Assembly (NCBI GenBank): GCA_002071415.1
Contig: MWFC01000002.1
Span: 62,001 to 126,000 of the forward strand
Length of the DNA stretch: 64,000 nt
Source of the DNA: Bacteroidetes bacterium ADurb.Bin012
Lineage (GTDB): Bacteria > Bacteroidota > Bacteroidia > Bacteroidales > TTA-H9
Direction: 5' to 3'
The notes beneath the pieces were generated by a model. The model saw only the letters and a program-made list of their open reading frames with translations, was not told the DNA's origin and made no database searches. The position numbers were made by a program, and so were the translations under genes. Position 1 is the stretch's first letter. Each line of letters opens with the position of its first letter. Shown piece by piece: positions 1-10,143 of this stretch.

Positions 1-783
1 CTTAGGTTTACGTGTTCTGTAGCCTTTAGCCGGAATTCCCTTACGCGAGCGTGGGTGTCCACCCGAAGCGCGACCTTCTCCGCCTCCCATGGGATGATCA
101 ACGGGATTCATAGCAACACCGCGTGTACGAGGCCGGCGGCCTAACCAGCGTGACCGTCCTGCTTTCCCCGAAACTTCGAGACTATGATCGGGGTTGGATA
201 CCATGCCAATGGTAGCTTTGCAGGATTGCAATATAAGGCGAGTCTCTCCAGAGGGTAATTTGATAACGGCATATTTCCCGTCGCGCGACATCAATTGGGC
301 ATAGCTACCTGCACTGCGAGCCATTTTGGCTCCCTGTCCAGGACGCAATTCTATATTATGTATAATGGTACCTAATGGTATTTCACTTAAATACAATGTA
401 TTGCCGATATCGGGAGATATACCTTTCCCACTCATGATGGATTGACCGACTTTAAGCCCGTTGGGAGCAACAATATAACGCTTTTCTCCATCCTGATATT
501 CAACCAGGGCTATGCGAGCAGAACGATTAGGATCGTACTCTATGCTCTGAACAATAGCAGGGACAAGTTCCTTATCGCGCTTAAAATCGATAATACGATA
601 CATGCGTTTATGACCACCACCAAGATAGCGCATGGTCATCTTCCCTGTATTGTTCCTACCACCCGATTTTTTCACGGGAGTCAATAAACTCTTTTCAGGG
701 TTTTGGGTGGTAATCTCGTCGAAAGCACTTATTACTTTAAAGCGCTGACTCGAGGTGATGGGTTTGAATTTTTTTAAGGCCAT
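1..783 (-). CDS. rplB: 50S ribosomal protein L2 (3' end outside window)
   Basis: L2 is a core protein of the large subunit that binds 23S rRNA near the peptidyl transferase centre and helps subunit joining. The reading frame opens with ATG at 783 ([12 protein letters not shown]) and stays open for 261 codons to the window edge. Near its end it shows the conserved L2 signature around [13 protein letters not shown], followed by the basic tail GYRTRKPK. Bacterial L2 is usually about 274 residues, so roughly the last dozen are missing. It lies 5 bases after rplW in the same direction and is the most distal S10-operon gene visible here. The cut is a window effect, not a mutation. Confidence 0.97.
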   Translation of the reverse strand, partial: MALKKFKPITSSQRFKVISAFDEITTQNPEKSLLTPVKKSGGRNNTGKMTMRYLGGGHKRMYRIIDFKRDKELVPAIVQSIEYDPNRSARIALVEYQDGEKRYIVAPNGLKVGQSIMSGKGISPDIGNTLYLSEIPLGTIIHNIELRPGQGAKMARSAGSYAQLMSRDGKYAVIKLPSGETRLILQSCKATIGMVSNPDHSLEVSGKAGRSRWLGRRPRTRGVAMNPVDHPMGGGEGRASGGHPRSRKGIPAKGYRTRKPK

Positions 784-788
784 TTGTC

Positions 789-1082
789 TTAAATGTTGCT
801 GTAAAAATCGATTTTCTCGCCTTCGGCAAGAGTAATTATAGCTTTTTTATAAGCTCTGGTACGACCGGCAATAATTCCGCTCTTGGTATAGCGGTATTTG
901 TTTTTGCCTGTAAAGATCATGGTATTGACTTCCAAAATATCTACGCCATAGAGTTCTTTAATGGCTTTTTTGATTTGAATCTTATTGGCTTCGCGCCTCA
1001 CAATAAATCCATAGCGATTGAGTTTCTCGCCTTGGATGCTCATTTTCTCGGTAATCAGTGGTTTTACTATAATGCTACTCAT
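789..1082 (-). CDS. rplW: 50S ribosomal protein L23
   Basis: L23 lies at the exit of the nascent-peptide tunnel, where trigger factor and SRP dock. The 97-residue product has the usual length and starts [14 protein letters not shown], a typical L23 N-terminus. The basic middle part ([16 protein letters not shown], then a loop with [11 protein letters not shown]) is the rRNA-binding hairpin of the family. It sits between rplD and rplB in the standard S10 order with gaps of 18 and 5 bases, so it is almost certainly co-transcribed. Confidence 0.96.
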   Translation of the reverse strand: MSSIIVKPLITEKMSIQGEKLNRYGFIVRREANKIQIKKAIKELYGVDILEVNTMIFTGKNKYRYTKSGIIAGRTRAYKKAIITLAEGEKIDFYSNI

Positions 1083-1100
1083 TGAGGCAGATTTTTTGTG

Positions 1101-1739
1101 TTAATTTTCTGATTCTGCATAAAGGTTTTCCAGAACAGGTAATGAGCTTTCGAAAAAGATCATCCGGTTAGCTTTGAGGATATCAACGGTGTTCAAATCA
1201 ACTGCGCGCATGATTTTTGCATAGGGGATGTTGCGTGAGGCAAGCAGCAGATTCTGATCGGGTTCATTCACAACAAGAAGACTTCTTTGATCGTTTAGTT
1301 TGAAATTTTTCAGAAACTCGGCATAAGTCTTCGTTTTAGGAGCATCGAAAGTAAAATCCTCGACTATAATAATTCTATTTTCAAGGGCTTTATAGGATAA
1401 TGCCGACAAGCGGGCCAAACGTTTCGTCTTTTTATTCATTTTGAAATGATAATCCCTCGGACGAGGACCAAATACACGGCCACCGCCGACAAACAGAGGA
1501 TTATTGATATCGCCGGCGCGTGCACCGCCAGTACCTTTTTGTATTTTTAATTTACGTGTACTGCCCGACATTTCAGACCTTTCCTTAGTTTTATGTGTTC
1601 CCTGCCGCTGATTGGCCTGTATGTTCTTAACATCGAGCCATATTACATGATCGTTGGGTTGAATATTGAAAATAGATTCGTTGAGAATCACTTTCCGCCC
1701 AAGGTCTTCTCCTTTATAATTATATACTGTTAGCTCCAT
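1101..1739 (-). CDS. rplD: 50S ribosomal protein L4
   Basis: L4 binds 23S rRNA and lines the peptide tunnel with an extended loop; in E. coli it also represses the S10 operon, but nothing here shows that this control is conserved. The product is 212 residues. The loop region is recognisable around residues 43-95 ([38 protein letters not shown]). The start codon overlaps the last 10 bases of rplC, which suggests translational coupling. Confidence 0.96.
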   Translation of the reverse strand: MELTVYNYKGEDLGRKVILNESIFNIQPNDHVIWLDVKNIQANQRQGTHKTKERSEMSGSTRKLKIQKGTGGARAGDINNPLFVGGGRVFGPRPRDYHFKMNKKTKRLARLSALSYKALENRIIIVEDFTFDAPKTKTYAEFLKNFKLNDQRSLLVVNEPDQNLLLASRNIPYAKIMRAVDLNTVDILKANRMIFFESSLPVLENLYAESEN

Positions 1740-2359
1740 CTTTCAAGTTTTAAATATGAACCATTAGCACCTGGCACTGAGCCTTTCACAACGATAATAT
1801 TATTCTCGGGGATGATACGTAAAATCTTTAGATTAATCATTTTCACCTTTTTGTTTCCCATGTGCCCGGCCATACGCATTCCGGGAAATACACGAGAAGG
1901 GTAAGAAGATGCTCCCAATGAACCAGGGGCGCGTAAACGGTTATGCTGTCCATGCGTTGCATCACCCACCCCATGAAAATTATGTCGGCGTACAACACCC
2001 TGAAATCCTTTGCCTTTGCTTAATCCGCTTACATCGATGAATTCGCCGACCGTGAAAACTTCTACTCCTATCACTTCTCCAAAGGATTTTCGATGGCCTG
2101 CCTCGAAACGTGTAAATTCGGCCATGATACGCTTGGGAGTAATACCCGCCTTGGCAAAATGTCCTCTCATTGGTTTGTTTACTTTACGCTCATCCAAATC
2201 ATCAAAAGCCAATTGTATGGCATCATATCCATCCCGTTCTTTGGTAAGAATTTGTGTTACCACACAAGGACCTGCCTGAATTACAGTACAAGCCATATTC
2301 TTTCCCGATTCATCATATATACTGGTCATGCCAATCTTTTTCCCTAATAATCCTGACAT
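1730..2359 (-). CDS. rplC: 50S ribosomal protein L3
   Basis: L3 is an early assembly protein of the large subunit whose loop reaches the peptidyl transferase centre. The 209-residue product starts [19 protein letters not shown], the standard L3 N-terminus. The central loop motif ([16 protein letters not shown], then [10 protein letters not shown]) is clear near residues 130-172. The C-terminus overlaps the start of rplD by 10 bases; rpsJ is 32 bases upstream. This is the normal gene order. Confidence 0.97.
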   Translation of the reverse strand: MSGLLGKKIGMTSIYDESGKNMACTVIQAGPCVVTQILTKERDGYDAIQLAFDDLDERKVNKPMRGHFAKAGITPKRIMAEFTRFEAGHRKSFGEVIGVEVFTVGEFIDVSGLSKGKGFQGVVRRHNFHGVGDATHGQHNRLRAPGSLGASSYPSRVFPGMRMAGHMGNKKVKMINLKILRIIPENNIIVVKGSVPGANGSYLKLERWS

Positions 2360-2391
2360 TGCTCGTTAATTTTAAGGTACTTATTGTTTCA

Positions 2392-2697
2392 TCAAACTTT
2401 GATTTCGACTTCTACTCCACTGGGCAATTCAAGTTTCATCAGTGCATCGATGGTTTTCGAAGTCGAACTGTAAATATCCAGCAATCGCTTATAGGAGCAT
2501 AATTGAAATTGTTCACGCGATTTCTTGTTTACGAATGTAGAACGGTTTACAGTAAAAATCTTCCGATGCGTAGGCAGAGGGATTGGTCCGCTCACTACTG
2601 CACCTGTTTGTTTTACTGTTTTCACAATCTTTTCGGCTGATTTATCTACCAGATTGTAATCGTACGATTTCAACTTAATTCTAATCCTTTGGTTCAC
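2392..2697 (-). CDS. rpsJ: 30S ribosomal protein S10
   Basis: S10 is a small-subunit head protein that also acts as NusE in antitermination. The product is 101 residues, the usual length, with the start [20 protein letters not shown] and the conserved [16 protein letters not shown] stretch near residues 39-54. It follows fusA by 25 bases on the same strand, so the str and S10 operons are joined here, as is common in Bacteroidota. Confidence 0.97.
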   Translation of the reverse strand: MNQRIRIKLKSYDYNLVDKSAEKIVKTVKQTGAVVSGPIPLPTHRKIFTVNRSTFVNKKSREQFQLCSYKRLLDIYSSTSKTIDALMKLELPSGVEVEIKV

Positions 2698-2722
2698 GTT
2701 TATAGAGAATTAAAAATCATTT

Positions 2723-4828
2723 TCATTGTCTTATAATATAGCCTTTTATTTTTAATATGACCTGTTCCTGAATTTCAGGGGGACAAGTTGCATAATGCGA
2801 AAATTCCATGCTCGACGTAGCTCTTCCACTCGAAATCGACCTCAATACAGTAACATAACCGAACATTTCGGAAAGAGGTACAAGTGCATCCACAATCTGA
2901 TAACTAATTCTTGCATCAATTTTCAATAATTGTCCTCTTCTTCGGTTTAAATCGCTGGTAATATCGCCAACGTATTCATCAGGAGTTACGACTTCGAGTT
3001 TCATAATAGGTTCGAGAAGAATACATTCTGCTTTGCGAATTGCTTCCCTAAATCCACTGATGGCAGCAATTTCGAACGAAAGGGCGTCGCTATCCACTGG
3101 ATGAGCTTGGCCATCTATCAAACGAACTTTCATGCTTTCGATGGGAAATCCCAATAAAGGTCCATTCGACATGGCAGAACGAAATCCCTTTTCGATGGCA
3201 GGAATATATTCTTTCGGGAGGTTTTGCCCATGGATTTCGTTTATGAATTGTAAACCTTTGACGCCTATGTCGGCTGGTCCAATTTCAAATTCAATATCGG
3301 CAAAACGGCCTCGGCCACCGGTTTGTTTTTTATAGATTTCGTGATGGCGAACATTACGAGTAAGTGCTTCTTTGTATGCCACCTGAGGTTTGCCATGATT
3401 GCATTCCACATTATACTCGCGGTGTAGCCTATCGAGAATAATATCGAGATGCAGTTCACCCATTCCACTAATGAGTGTTTGGCCGGTTTCTTCATCGATA
3501 CCTACGAAAAATGTGGGGTCTTCTTCACTGATTTTTTGCAGGGCATTCATCATCTTTTCGAGCTCGTCCTGTGTATGTGGTTCTACTGCCATACTGATGA
3601 CAGGTTCAGGAAAAGTAATGGATTCGAGCAGTATAGGATGTTTTTCATCGGCAAGGGTGTCGCCTGTCCGAATTTGTTTAAAACCTGCTGCGGCTCCAAT
3701 ATCGCCAGCTTCAATTTTCTCGAGAGGATTTTGTTTATTGGCGTGCATCTGAAAAATGCGTGCAATGCGTTCTCTTTTCCCAGTAGCAACATTCAGCACC
3801 ACATTTCCACTTTTCAGACTTCCGCTATAAACCCTGAAAAATACGATACGGCCAACATACGGATCGGAGGCAATCTTGAAAGCTAAGGCAGCGAATGGTT
3901 CATCGGGATCGGGATGCCGGCTTTCTTCTTCGCCGGTAAGCGGATTGATGCCTTTTATGGCTGGAATGTCGAGTGGCGAAGGCAGATAAGCAGCCACAGC
4001 ATCCAGAAGGAATTGAATGCCTTTGTTATGTAATGACGAACCGCAAAGCACGGGGGTGATTCTCATCTCGATGGTAGCTTTACGCAAGGCGTTTTTAATT
4101 TCTTCTTCGGTAATCGAATGAGGATCTGAAAGAAATTTCTCGAATAGTTGATCACTTTCTTCGGCCGTACCTTCTATCAATTCGTTATGATATTTTTCGA
4201 CCAACGGAAAGAGTTGTTCTGGTACAGGAACTTCGTAGAAATTGGTACCCAGCGAGGTATCGTTCCATTCATAAGCTTTACATGAAATCAGGTCGATTAC
4301 GCCTCTATAATCTTCTTCTTCGCCCAGGGGGAGCTGGATAGGGATGGGTTTAGCACCCAATTTGGATTTGATCTGCGAAATCACTTCAAAAAAATCAGCC
4401 CCGCTCCTATCCATCTTATTTACGAATGAAATGCGTGGCACTCCATATTTATTAGCTTGTTTCCAAACGGTTTCCGATTGAGGTTCAACACCTCCCACTC
4501 CACAAAAAATAGCAATAGCGCCATCGAGTATGCGAAGCGATCTTTCAACTTCCACCGTAAAATCGACATGACCAGGGGTGTCGATAATATTAATCTTATA
4601 TTGTTCCTGATTATAATGCCAAAAAACAGTAGTTGCTGCTGATGAAATAGTAATCCCTCTTTCCTGTTCCTGAATCATCCAATCCATGGTGGCAGTGCCT
4701 TCATGCACTTCACCCATTTTATAATTCACCCCGGTATAATACAATATCCGCTCGGTAGTAGTAGTCTTCCCCGCGTCGATATGAGCCATAATGCCAATAT
4801 TTCTTGTATAGATAAGCCTTTCGGTCAT
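2723..4828 (-). CDS. fusA: Elongation factor G
   Basis: EF-G is the GTPase that translocates tRNAs and mRNA on the ribosome and, with RRF, recycles ribosomes. The 701-residue product has a full G domain: AHIDAGKT at residues 15-22, the switch I element RGIT at 57-60, DTPGHVDF at 83-90 and NKMD at 137-140. Domains II to V follow, with the domain IV loop [12 protein letters not shown] and the C-terminal [10 protein letters not shown]. Length and motifs fit the canonical, elongation-type EF-G. It lies between rpsG (46 bases upstream) and rpsJ. Confidence 0.97.
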   Translation of the reverse strand: MTERLIYTRNIGIMAHIDAGKTTTTERILYYTGVNYKMGEVHEGTATMDWMIQEQERGITISSAATTVFWHYNQEQYKINIIDTPGHVDFTVEVERSLRILDGAIAIFCGVGGVEPQSETVWKQANKYGVPRISFVNKMDRSGADFFEVISQIKSKLGAKPIPIQLPLGEEEDYRGVIDLISCKAYEWNDTSLGTNFYEVPVPEQLFPLVEKYHNELIEGTAEESDQLFEKFLSDPHSITEEEIKNALRKATIEMRITPVLCGSSLHNKGIQFLLDAVAAYLPSPLDIPAIKGINPLTGEEESRHPDPDEPFAALAFKIASDPYVGRIVFFRVYSGSLKSGNVVLNVATGKRERIARIFQMHANKQNPLEKIEAGDIGAAAGFKQIRTGDTLADEKHPILLESITFPEPVISMAVEPHTQDELEKMMNALQKISEEDPTFFVGIDEETGQTLISGMGELHLDIILDRLHREYNVECNHGKPQVAYKEALTRNVRHHEIYKKQTGGRGRFADIEFEIGPADIGVKGLQFINEIHGQNLPKEYIPAIEKGFRSAMSNGPLLGFPIESMKVRLIDGQAHPVDSDALSFEIAAISGFREAIRKAECILLEPIMKLEVVTPDEYVGDITSDLNRRRGQLLKIDARISYQIVDALVPLSEMFGYVTVLRSISSGRATSSMEFSHYATCPPEIQEQVILKIKGYIIRQ

Positions 4829-4874
4829 GTATATTGTATTAATTTCGGGTAAATGGTATTTTTCAGGATTTTAG

Positions 4875-5342
4875 TTAAAATTTAAAATGTGCAAAAGCCT
4901 TATTGGCTTCGGCCATACGGTGAATATCTTCTTTGCGTTTGAAGGCAGCACCTTCTTCCTTATAAGCAGCCATAATTTCGCCTGCCAGTTTTTCGGCCAT
5001 TGATTTTTCGTGGCGTTTGAGGGAATAAGAGATCAGATTCTTCATGCCAACCGACATTTTGCGGGTTGGACGGATTTCGGTAGGAATCTGAAAAGTAGCA
5101 CCTCCTACACGACGGCTACGTACTTCGACAGAGGGAGTGACATTGGCCAAAGCTTTTTTCCAGACTTCGAGGCCATCCTCACCCGTTTTCTGACTCACAA
5201 TATCCACTGCTTCGTAAAAAAGGTCGAAAGCAATACTTTTCTTCCCCGTGAGCATGATATTATTTACAAACTTGGTAACCATTGTATCATTGTACTTGGG
5301 GTCGGGAAGTATGATTCTTTTTCTTGGTTTCGCTTTCCTCAT
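4875..5342 (-). CDS. rpsG: 30S ribosomal protein S7
   Basis: S7 nucleates assembly of the 30S head and contacts E-site tRNA. The 155-residue product starts [19 protein letters not shown] and carries the family signature [19 protein letters not shown] near residues 67-85. Length is standard. The gap to rpsL is 45 bases and to fusA 46 bases, consistent with one str operon transcript. Confidence 0.97.
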   Translation of the reverse strand: MRKAKPRKRIILPDPKYNDTMVTKFVNNIMLTGKKSIAFDLFYEAVDIVSQKTGEDGLEVWKKALANVTPSVEVRSRRVGGATFQIPTEIRPTRKMSVGMKNLISYSLKRHEKSMAEKLAGEIMAAYKEEGAAFKRKEDIHRMAEANKAFAHFKF

Positions 5343-5387
5343 AATCTATTATAATCTATTGCGAATTGTATTTTCTAAACAACGAAT

Positions 5388-5807
5388 TTACTTCTTGCCA
5401 GCTTTTGTATCTTTAGGACTTGCAGCACCAGGCTTAGTTTTAGGCCGCTTTGCACCATATTTCGAACGACGTTGCATACGGCCTTCAACACCCGCAGTAT
5501 CTAAAGCACCTCGAATAATATGATACCTGACTCCCGGTAGATCCTTTACTCTGCCTCCGCGAATCATTACAATAGAGTGCTCCTGCAAATTATGACCCTC
5601 GCCAGGAATGTAAGCCGTGACTTCATTACCATTGGTCAGTCGCACCCTTGCTACCTTACGCATAGCCGAATTGGGCTTCTTAGGAGTTGTGGTATACACT
5701 CTTGTACAAACTCCTCTGCGTTGAGGACATGAATCCAAAGCTGGGCTTTTGCTCTTGTACTCAAGCTTTTGACGTCCTCTACGAATCAACTGTTGTATAG
5801 TGGGCAT
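5388..5807 (-). CDS. rpsL: 30S ribosomal protein S12
   Basis: S12 shapes the decoding centre and is the classic streptomycin target. The 139-residue product starts [14 protein letters not shown]. It carries [16 protein letters not shown], where the lysine usually changed in streptomycin resistance is present, and [10 protein letters not shown], which contains the aspartate that is methylthiolated in some bacteria. From these residues the protein looks wild type. It is the first gene of the str-S10 operon and lies behind two candidate promoters. The C-terminus has a Lys/Pro-rich extension ([15 protein letters not shown]). Confidence 0.97.
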   Translation of the reverse strand: MPTIQQLIRRGRQKLEYKSKSPALDSCPQRRGVCTRVYTTTPKKPNSAMRKVARVRLTNGNEVTAYIPGEGHNLQEHSIVMIRGGRVKDLPGVRYHIIRGALDTAGVEGRMQRRSKYGAKRPKTKPGAASPKDTKAGKK

Positions 5808-5862
5808 ATCAACTTTATTAGTTCCTTATCTGGTTTTTAAGCACCCTCTCAAAAAGGGAGTG

Positions 5863-5892
5863 CAAAAGTACAATTAAATCTTTTACGACCAA
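5863..5892 (-). promoter_or_regulatory. Bacteroidota-type promoter P1 of rpsL operon
   Basis: Read on the minus strand there is TTG at 5892-5890, 19 bases, then TACTTTTG at 5870-5863. This matches the phylum's primary sigma consensus of TTG at -33 and TAnnTTTG at -7 with exact spacing. Transcription would start about 5856 and give a leader of roughly 50 bases before rpsL. The leader contains an imperfect hairpin (5841-5863, arms near GCACCCTC and GGGAGTGC). Confidence 0.75.
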
Positions 5893-6141
5893 TGATCTTC
5901 ATTAAAATTTATCTCAAAAAAGATTGGTTAATCCTGAAAATGAAAAGAAACTGGATAAAATTACCGATAGCAAAACCGGTAGGGACAGTTACACGAACCT
6001 TATGCCATCTGTTCAATCAATTCACATTCTGAGAGGTTCATGCACGAAACCTATAGCTTGTCCGTTTTATCAGGTTCCTTTCATTCATTGCCGTAAAACG
6101 GCATGGAATTAATCAAAAAAGCTTCTTTTTTAAAGCGGGTG

Positions 6142-6170
6142 CAAAATTACATAGTTTTTTCATTCTACAA
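6142..6170 (-). promoter_or_regulatory. Possible second promoter P2 upstream of rpsL
   Basis: On the minus strand TTG at 6170-6168 is followed after 18 bases by TAATTTTG at 6149-6142. This is a near-match to the Bacteroidota consensus (spacing one short). It would produce an additional leader of about 330 bases ahead of rpsL. No convincing gene is seen in that leader. It may serve growth-rate control of the ribosomal operon, which is inference. Confidence 0.45.
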
Positions 6171-6471
6171 AATCATTCCTTTGATTTTTTATAGGATTTT
6201 CATCGATCCAACATTAAAAATAATTATAACATCAACCGCATCAGTAATTTGATAATGCTAAGATTTCATCTGCTTCCCAGAATTTCTATCGAAATATAGA
6301 CTGTTAATTATTATTAATTTCAATTAGATTATTGATTTATAATAAATTACAAAAAATTTTTATTGTTAATGTACCGATTGCTCAATATTTAAAAAATGAA
6401 CCGAATCAGGCTGTAAAATATCAACTCTCTTGATTTTTGGTAGTTTTGCCAGCAATTGACACCTAAGAAGG

Positions 6472-7650
6472 ATGACTGAAGAAAAACTTCGTATCTTGTT
6501 CGTTTCGCGCTGGTACCCCCACAAAGAAGATCCAATGGAAGGACTTTTCGTCCAACGACATGCACAAGCTGTTTCGAACTATGCAAATGTTTCGGTTTTA
6601 TATGCTCATCCTATTATAAACAAAAAAATTCTTTCTCCGAGATGGGAATTCTCGACTTTTCGAGATGTGGATGAGTTACGAATCTATTATTCTGGCTTAT
6701 CACGAAATTTTCCTGGCAGTCAAATTATAAAAGCGTCGCAATATTTGTTTCATTTGATAGCAGGTTATTTATGGTTGCAAAAACGAACAAAGCGTTTCAA
6801 ACTGGTTCATGTTAATATTCTTACCCGAACGGCTATTTTCGCCTCTGTGTTAAAAAACCTTACAGGATTGCCCTACCTGATTACCGAACACTGGTCGAGG
6901 TACTTGCCTATTACAAATACATATAGGGGAATTCTGCGGAAAATCGTGACTCGCTATGTAGTGAGAAGAGCTGGTGCAATTACTGTTGTAACCGAAAATC
7001 TCAAAAACGCCATGCAGCGTCATGGACTTCATCATAAAAGATTCTACATAATTCCCAACGTTATTGATACGAACATCTTCACACCTACTTTCCTAAATCA
7101 TTCAAGTAAAAAGTTGCTGCATGTTTCCTGCTTCGAAGACAAATCGAAGAATATAAGTGGGCTACTTAGAGCAACACAAAAACTCTCTCATCTTCGTAAT
7201 GATTTTGAGTTAGTCCTTGTGGGTGATGGGCAGGATTTTCAAAAAATAAAAGAATACAGCCAGAATCTTCATTTAGAAGCTTATGTAACCTTTACTGGAT
7301 TAATAGAAAAAGAGGAGAAATTAGCCGAATGTTATCGTCAAAGTTGTTGTTTGGTAATGTTTAGCAATTATGAAAATATGCCAGTAGTCATCAACGAAAG
7401 TTTGGCCTGTGGTAAACCTGTGATTGCAACGCGAGTTGGTGGAATTCCTGAAATTATAGATTCTGCCAAAGGTATTTTGATCGATCCTAAGAATGAAGAT
7501 TCGCTCTGTGAAGCTATGAATTATATGTTGGACCATGCATCGGAATATGATAGTCAGGCTTTACGAAATTATGCGGTCGAGAACTTTAGCTTTTCGAAGG
7601 TGGGAGAATGTTTTTTAAAAATTTATCAGGAAATAAAACCCATACAATGA
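6472..7650 (+). CDS. Family 4 glycosyltransferase (GT-B)
   Basis: A 392-residue GT-B enzyme that should transfer a sugar from a nucleotide-sugar donor to a glycan or lipid acceptor at the cytoplasmic face. The N-terminal domain begins LRILFVSRWYPHKEDPMEG, with the acceptor-side fold. The C-terminal donor domain has VIDTNIFTP and the GT4 EX7E motif at E301 and E309 (ENMPVVINESLACGKP), followed by VGGIPEII. The next gene begins in an ATGA overlap, so the pair is probably translationally coupled and acts on one surface glycan. The exact sugar cannot be read from sequence. Confidence 0.85.
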   Translation: MTEEKLRILFVSRWYPHKEDPMEGLFVQRHAQAVSNYANVSVLYAHPIINKKILSPRWEFSTFRDVDELRIYYSGLSRNFPGSQIIKASQYLFHLIAGYLWLQKRTKRFKLVHVNILTRTAIFASVLKNLTGLPYLITEHWSRYLPITNTYRGILRKIVTRYVVRRAGAITVVTENLKNAMQRHGLHHKRFYIIPNVIDTNIFTPTFLNHSSKKLLHVSCFEDKSKNISGLLRATQKLSHLRNDFELVLVGDGQDFQKIKEYSQNLHLEAYVTFTGLIEKEEKLAECYRQSCCLVMFSNYENMPVVINESLACGKPVIATRVGGIPEIIDSAKGILIDPKNEDSLCEAMNYMLDHASEYDSQALRNYAVENFSFSKVGECFLKIYQEIKPIQ

Positions 7651-9341
7651 CATTAGGAGAAAGAAAAGGGCTGAAATTTGGCATTTTATGCGATACACTG
7701 CATCTTCAGCAGTGGCAAACTTTAGTCATAGAACAACTGATTTTGGAAGGGAATGCCCTTGCTCTCATCATTCTCAACAAAGAAGACTCGCCACCAAAGT
7801 CAAAAGGAATTCGAAGGCTTTTGTGCTATCCCATAAAAAACTTTATTTTTCTCTTTTATTATCGTTTTTTATTAAAGCCAAAGTCGAAGAGGATGCTTTC
7901 GATAGAGCCGTGGATAAAGGAAGCTATTTTATTGGAAGAGAACGCAAAAAAAGTGAAAAAATCATATTACTTCAGCGAAAAGACGATTGAAGCTATCAAG
8001 AGTTCGGAAGTTCAATTCCTTCTGAGATTTGGTTTCGGAATCATCAAAGGCGATATCCTTCATGCGGCTCCTTATGGAGTTTGGTCGTTTCATCATGACG
8101 ATCCCGAAGTCATTAGAGGAGTGCCATCAAATTTCTGGGAAATCTTAGAAGATATCCCGGTGAATGGTGCTATATTACAACAGCTCGACGAAAGTATAGA
8201 TTGCGGAAAAATTCTATGGCAAGGATGGTTTCCCACCATCAATCATTCTTGGAAAGCCAACCTCGATCAAGCATACTATGGTTCGGTAGAATGGCCCGCT
8301 CAAACGTGTAGAGAAATTCTATTCAAAGGTGCAGACTGCCTAAAAAACAAACCTTTCCCAAAACCTGCACCCATGCGATTCGCTCCAATCAATTGTATAA
8401 TGTTGAAATTCTTTCTCAAACTATGGGCGAACAAGGTAAAATTTCATTTCAATGAATTATTTCGTGCTGAACACTGGAGCATTGGATTTATAGAAAGTTC
8501 GATAAAAAATTTTATAGGAAACAATTCTCGACCTGAAAATATCAAATGGATACGTAGTGGGTCAAGAAGACAATATTATGCTGATCCAGCAGGGATTTAC
8601 CAGAATCATCAACTGAAAATTCTATGTGAACATTACGATTACAAACCAGCTCATGGCGAGATATGTCTTTTCAAAACAAATCATCATTCAACTATTTATA
8701 GACCAGAAAAAGTTCTTCTGAATGCCTCCTGGCATCTTGCCTTTCCTTTTATTTTTGAAGCAGAAGGGAATATCTGGTGCTTACCCGAGTCGGCCCAAAG
8801 CAATCAGCTCAGGTTATACAGATGGGACACGAAAAAGGAAGAACTTATGTTCGAAAAAATTATTATTTCCGATTTACAAGCGGTCGATCCCATCATTTTT
8901 CATCATAATCGAAAGTGGTGGCTTATGTTTACCGATAAAACCAAAAGTAATTACAGTCTGCACTTATGGTATGCCGAAGATTTTAGAGGCCCTTATTTTC
9001 CACACATCAACAATCCAGTAAAAACTGACATTCGTTCATCGAGACCCGCAGGCAATATATTTTACATGGATGGCCGACTAATGCGCCCGGCTCAGGATTG
9101 CTCCGTCATATCAGGACATAGAATCACCCTTAATGAAATAATTGAAATAACTCCTTTTTCTTTCGTCGAAACCACCAGATTTTTCGTAGAACCTCCAAAA
9201 TCGAGGCAGCATTTCAAAGGGATGCACACTTTAAATACAGCTGGACCTTATGTGATCTTCGATGTTAAACAAGATCTTTTTATCTGGGACAATTTCAAAA
9301 GAAGGCTTTTGAGAAAAACAAAGAAAATAATTGTTCAATAA
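7647..9341 (+). CDS. Formyltransferase-like N-domain with glucosamine-inositolphosphorylceramide-transferase-like C-domain
   Basis: I prefer the ATG at 7647, which overlaps the TGA of the preceding gene, over an upstream start 39 bases earlier; this gives 564 residues. The N-terminal half resembles methionyl-tRNA formyltransferase folds: around residues 145-200 it has SFHHDDPEVIRGVPSNFWEI and DESIDCGKILWQG, corresponding to the catalytic His and Asp loops, so it may N-formylate an amino sugar. The C-terminal half (from about residue 290) has YYADPAGIYQ, FPFIFEAEGNIWCLPES and a five-bladed-propeller-like pattern seen in GINT1-type proteins. A role in surface-glycan modification is inferred from family and neighbour. 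Confidence 0.65.
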   Translation: MTLGERKGLKFGILCDTLHLQQWQTLVIEQLILEGNALALIILNKEDSPPKSKGIRRLLCYPIKNFIFLFYYRFLLKPKSKRMLSIEPWIKEAILLEENAKKVKKSYYFSEKTIEAIKSSEVQFLLRFGFGIIKGDILHAAPYGVWSFHHDDPEVIRGVPSNFWEILEDIPVNGAILQQLDESIDCGKILWQGWFPTINHSWKANLDQAYYGSVEWPAQTCREILFKGADCLKNKPFPKPAPMRFAPINCIMLKFFLKLWANKVKFHFNELFRAEHWSIGFIESSIKNFIGNNSRPENIKWIRSGSRRQYYADPAGIYQNHQLKILCEHYDYKPAHGEICLFKTNHHSTIYRPEKVLLNASWHLAFPFIFEAEGNIWCLPESAQSNQLRLYRWDTKKEELMFEKIIISDLQAVDPIIFHHNRKWWLMFTDKTKSNYSLHLWYAEDFRGPYFPHINNPVKTDIRSSRPAGNIFYMDGRLMRPAQDCSVISGHRITLNEIIEITPFSFVETTRFFVEPPKSRQHFKGMHTLNTAGPYVIFDVKQDLFIWDNFKRRLLRKTKKIIVQ

Positions 9342-9543
9342 AATGAAAAGACAAGGCTAAGTGTTTTTCTCACAACTATCAGAATATTCATGGTATAGCT
9401 AAATTCTTTGATTTTATTGCATTCGAAAAATAGATAATCGACCTACTAATAATGAAAGCGGAGAAATAACAATAAAAGAATAAAAGCCATAGAATTCTCT
9501 ATAATTTCATGACAGGATGAATTGCTTGGTGGATTCTTTCGGG
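9342..9543. other. Intergenic, convergent genes
   Basis: AT-rich spacer between the converging formyltransferase-like gene and the broken methyltransferase. I see no strong terminator, RNA gene or repeat in it. Confidence 0.4.
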
Positions 9544-10124
9544 TTAGATTCTCATATAGCGGATTACCATAGAATAGATGCTGGTGAGGATTCCACCAAA
9601 ACTTTCGATGAAATAAACTGTATATCCATTTTCCATAGCCAATTTAACGAGATGCAGACGTGAGTGACGCATATAGTCTTCCACGCTCCATGAAAGATAA
9701 AGATAATCGGATGACATCATGAAATATCCTTGCGGTTTGAGTACTCTATTTACTTCCTGAAAAAATTTAGCAGGATGAGTAATCAAAGGGAAGACTTGAA
9801 AACAACACCATCGAAAGTGGCATTTTGGAATGGGAGTGCAGTCCCATCTCCAATCCAAACATCGGTCGTATCTTCATCGGGTCGAAGATGGTTGATTTGA
9901 TGATGTCTGCAGGTATTGGTTCCAACATACTGTGCAACTTCCGTAAAAAGATTTCTATAGGGTTTTGATCGTGCTCCAATATCTAAGATGTTTCCACTAA
10001 AGAGATTTTGATAGCGATGAATTTTATTGTGCAACATCCAGATATTTATTTTGCATGGATTACATGAAACCACTCCTTCAGAAGGTTTGCCAAAAAGATT
10101 TGAACATGTACAAGAGATGTTCAT
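9544..10124 (-). pseudogene. Frameshifted class I SAM-dependent methyltransferase
   Basis: The ATG at 10124 opens a frame that carries the SAM-binding motif ILDIGARSKPYRNLF, the GDGTALPF motif and NATFDGVVF, then meets a stop at 9783. The missing C-terminal half continues in another frame from about 9803: QVFPLITHPAKFFQEVNRVLKPQGYFMMSS, ending at 9544. Family members read FDGVV-xxQVLEHxxxP in one frame, so the break falls between VVF and QVF near 9800-9806, and is equivalent to a loss of two bases or gain of one. It could be a real inactivation or an assembly error. It begins 19 bases after folD ends and may share its transcript. Confidence 0.75.
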
Positions 10125-10143
10125 CGAGAAATAAACAATTCTT

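Larger units (their letters stand above)
5808..6471. other. Divergent intergenic region, rpsL / glycosyltransferase
   Basis: AT-rich region between two outward-facing genes. It contains the two rpsL-directed promoters and a small perfect hairpin CCGTTTTACGG near 6091-6101. A 62-codon open frame on the plus strand (5924-6112) has no recognisable content and I do not call it a gene. No promoter of good quality is seen for the plus-strand glycosyltransferase. Confidence 0.5.

Noticed and set aside
442-687. Open frame antisense to rplB
   Set aside because: It mirrors the conserved L2 gene and has no features of its own.
5924-6112. 62-codon open frame on the plus strand upstream of the glycosyltransferase
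   Set aside because: No protein-like motif, lies in the leader of the opposite-strand ribosomal operon, and no promoter or ribosome-binding site supports it.
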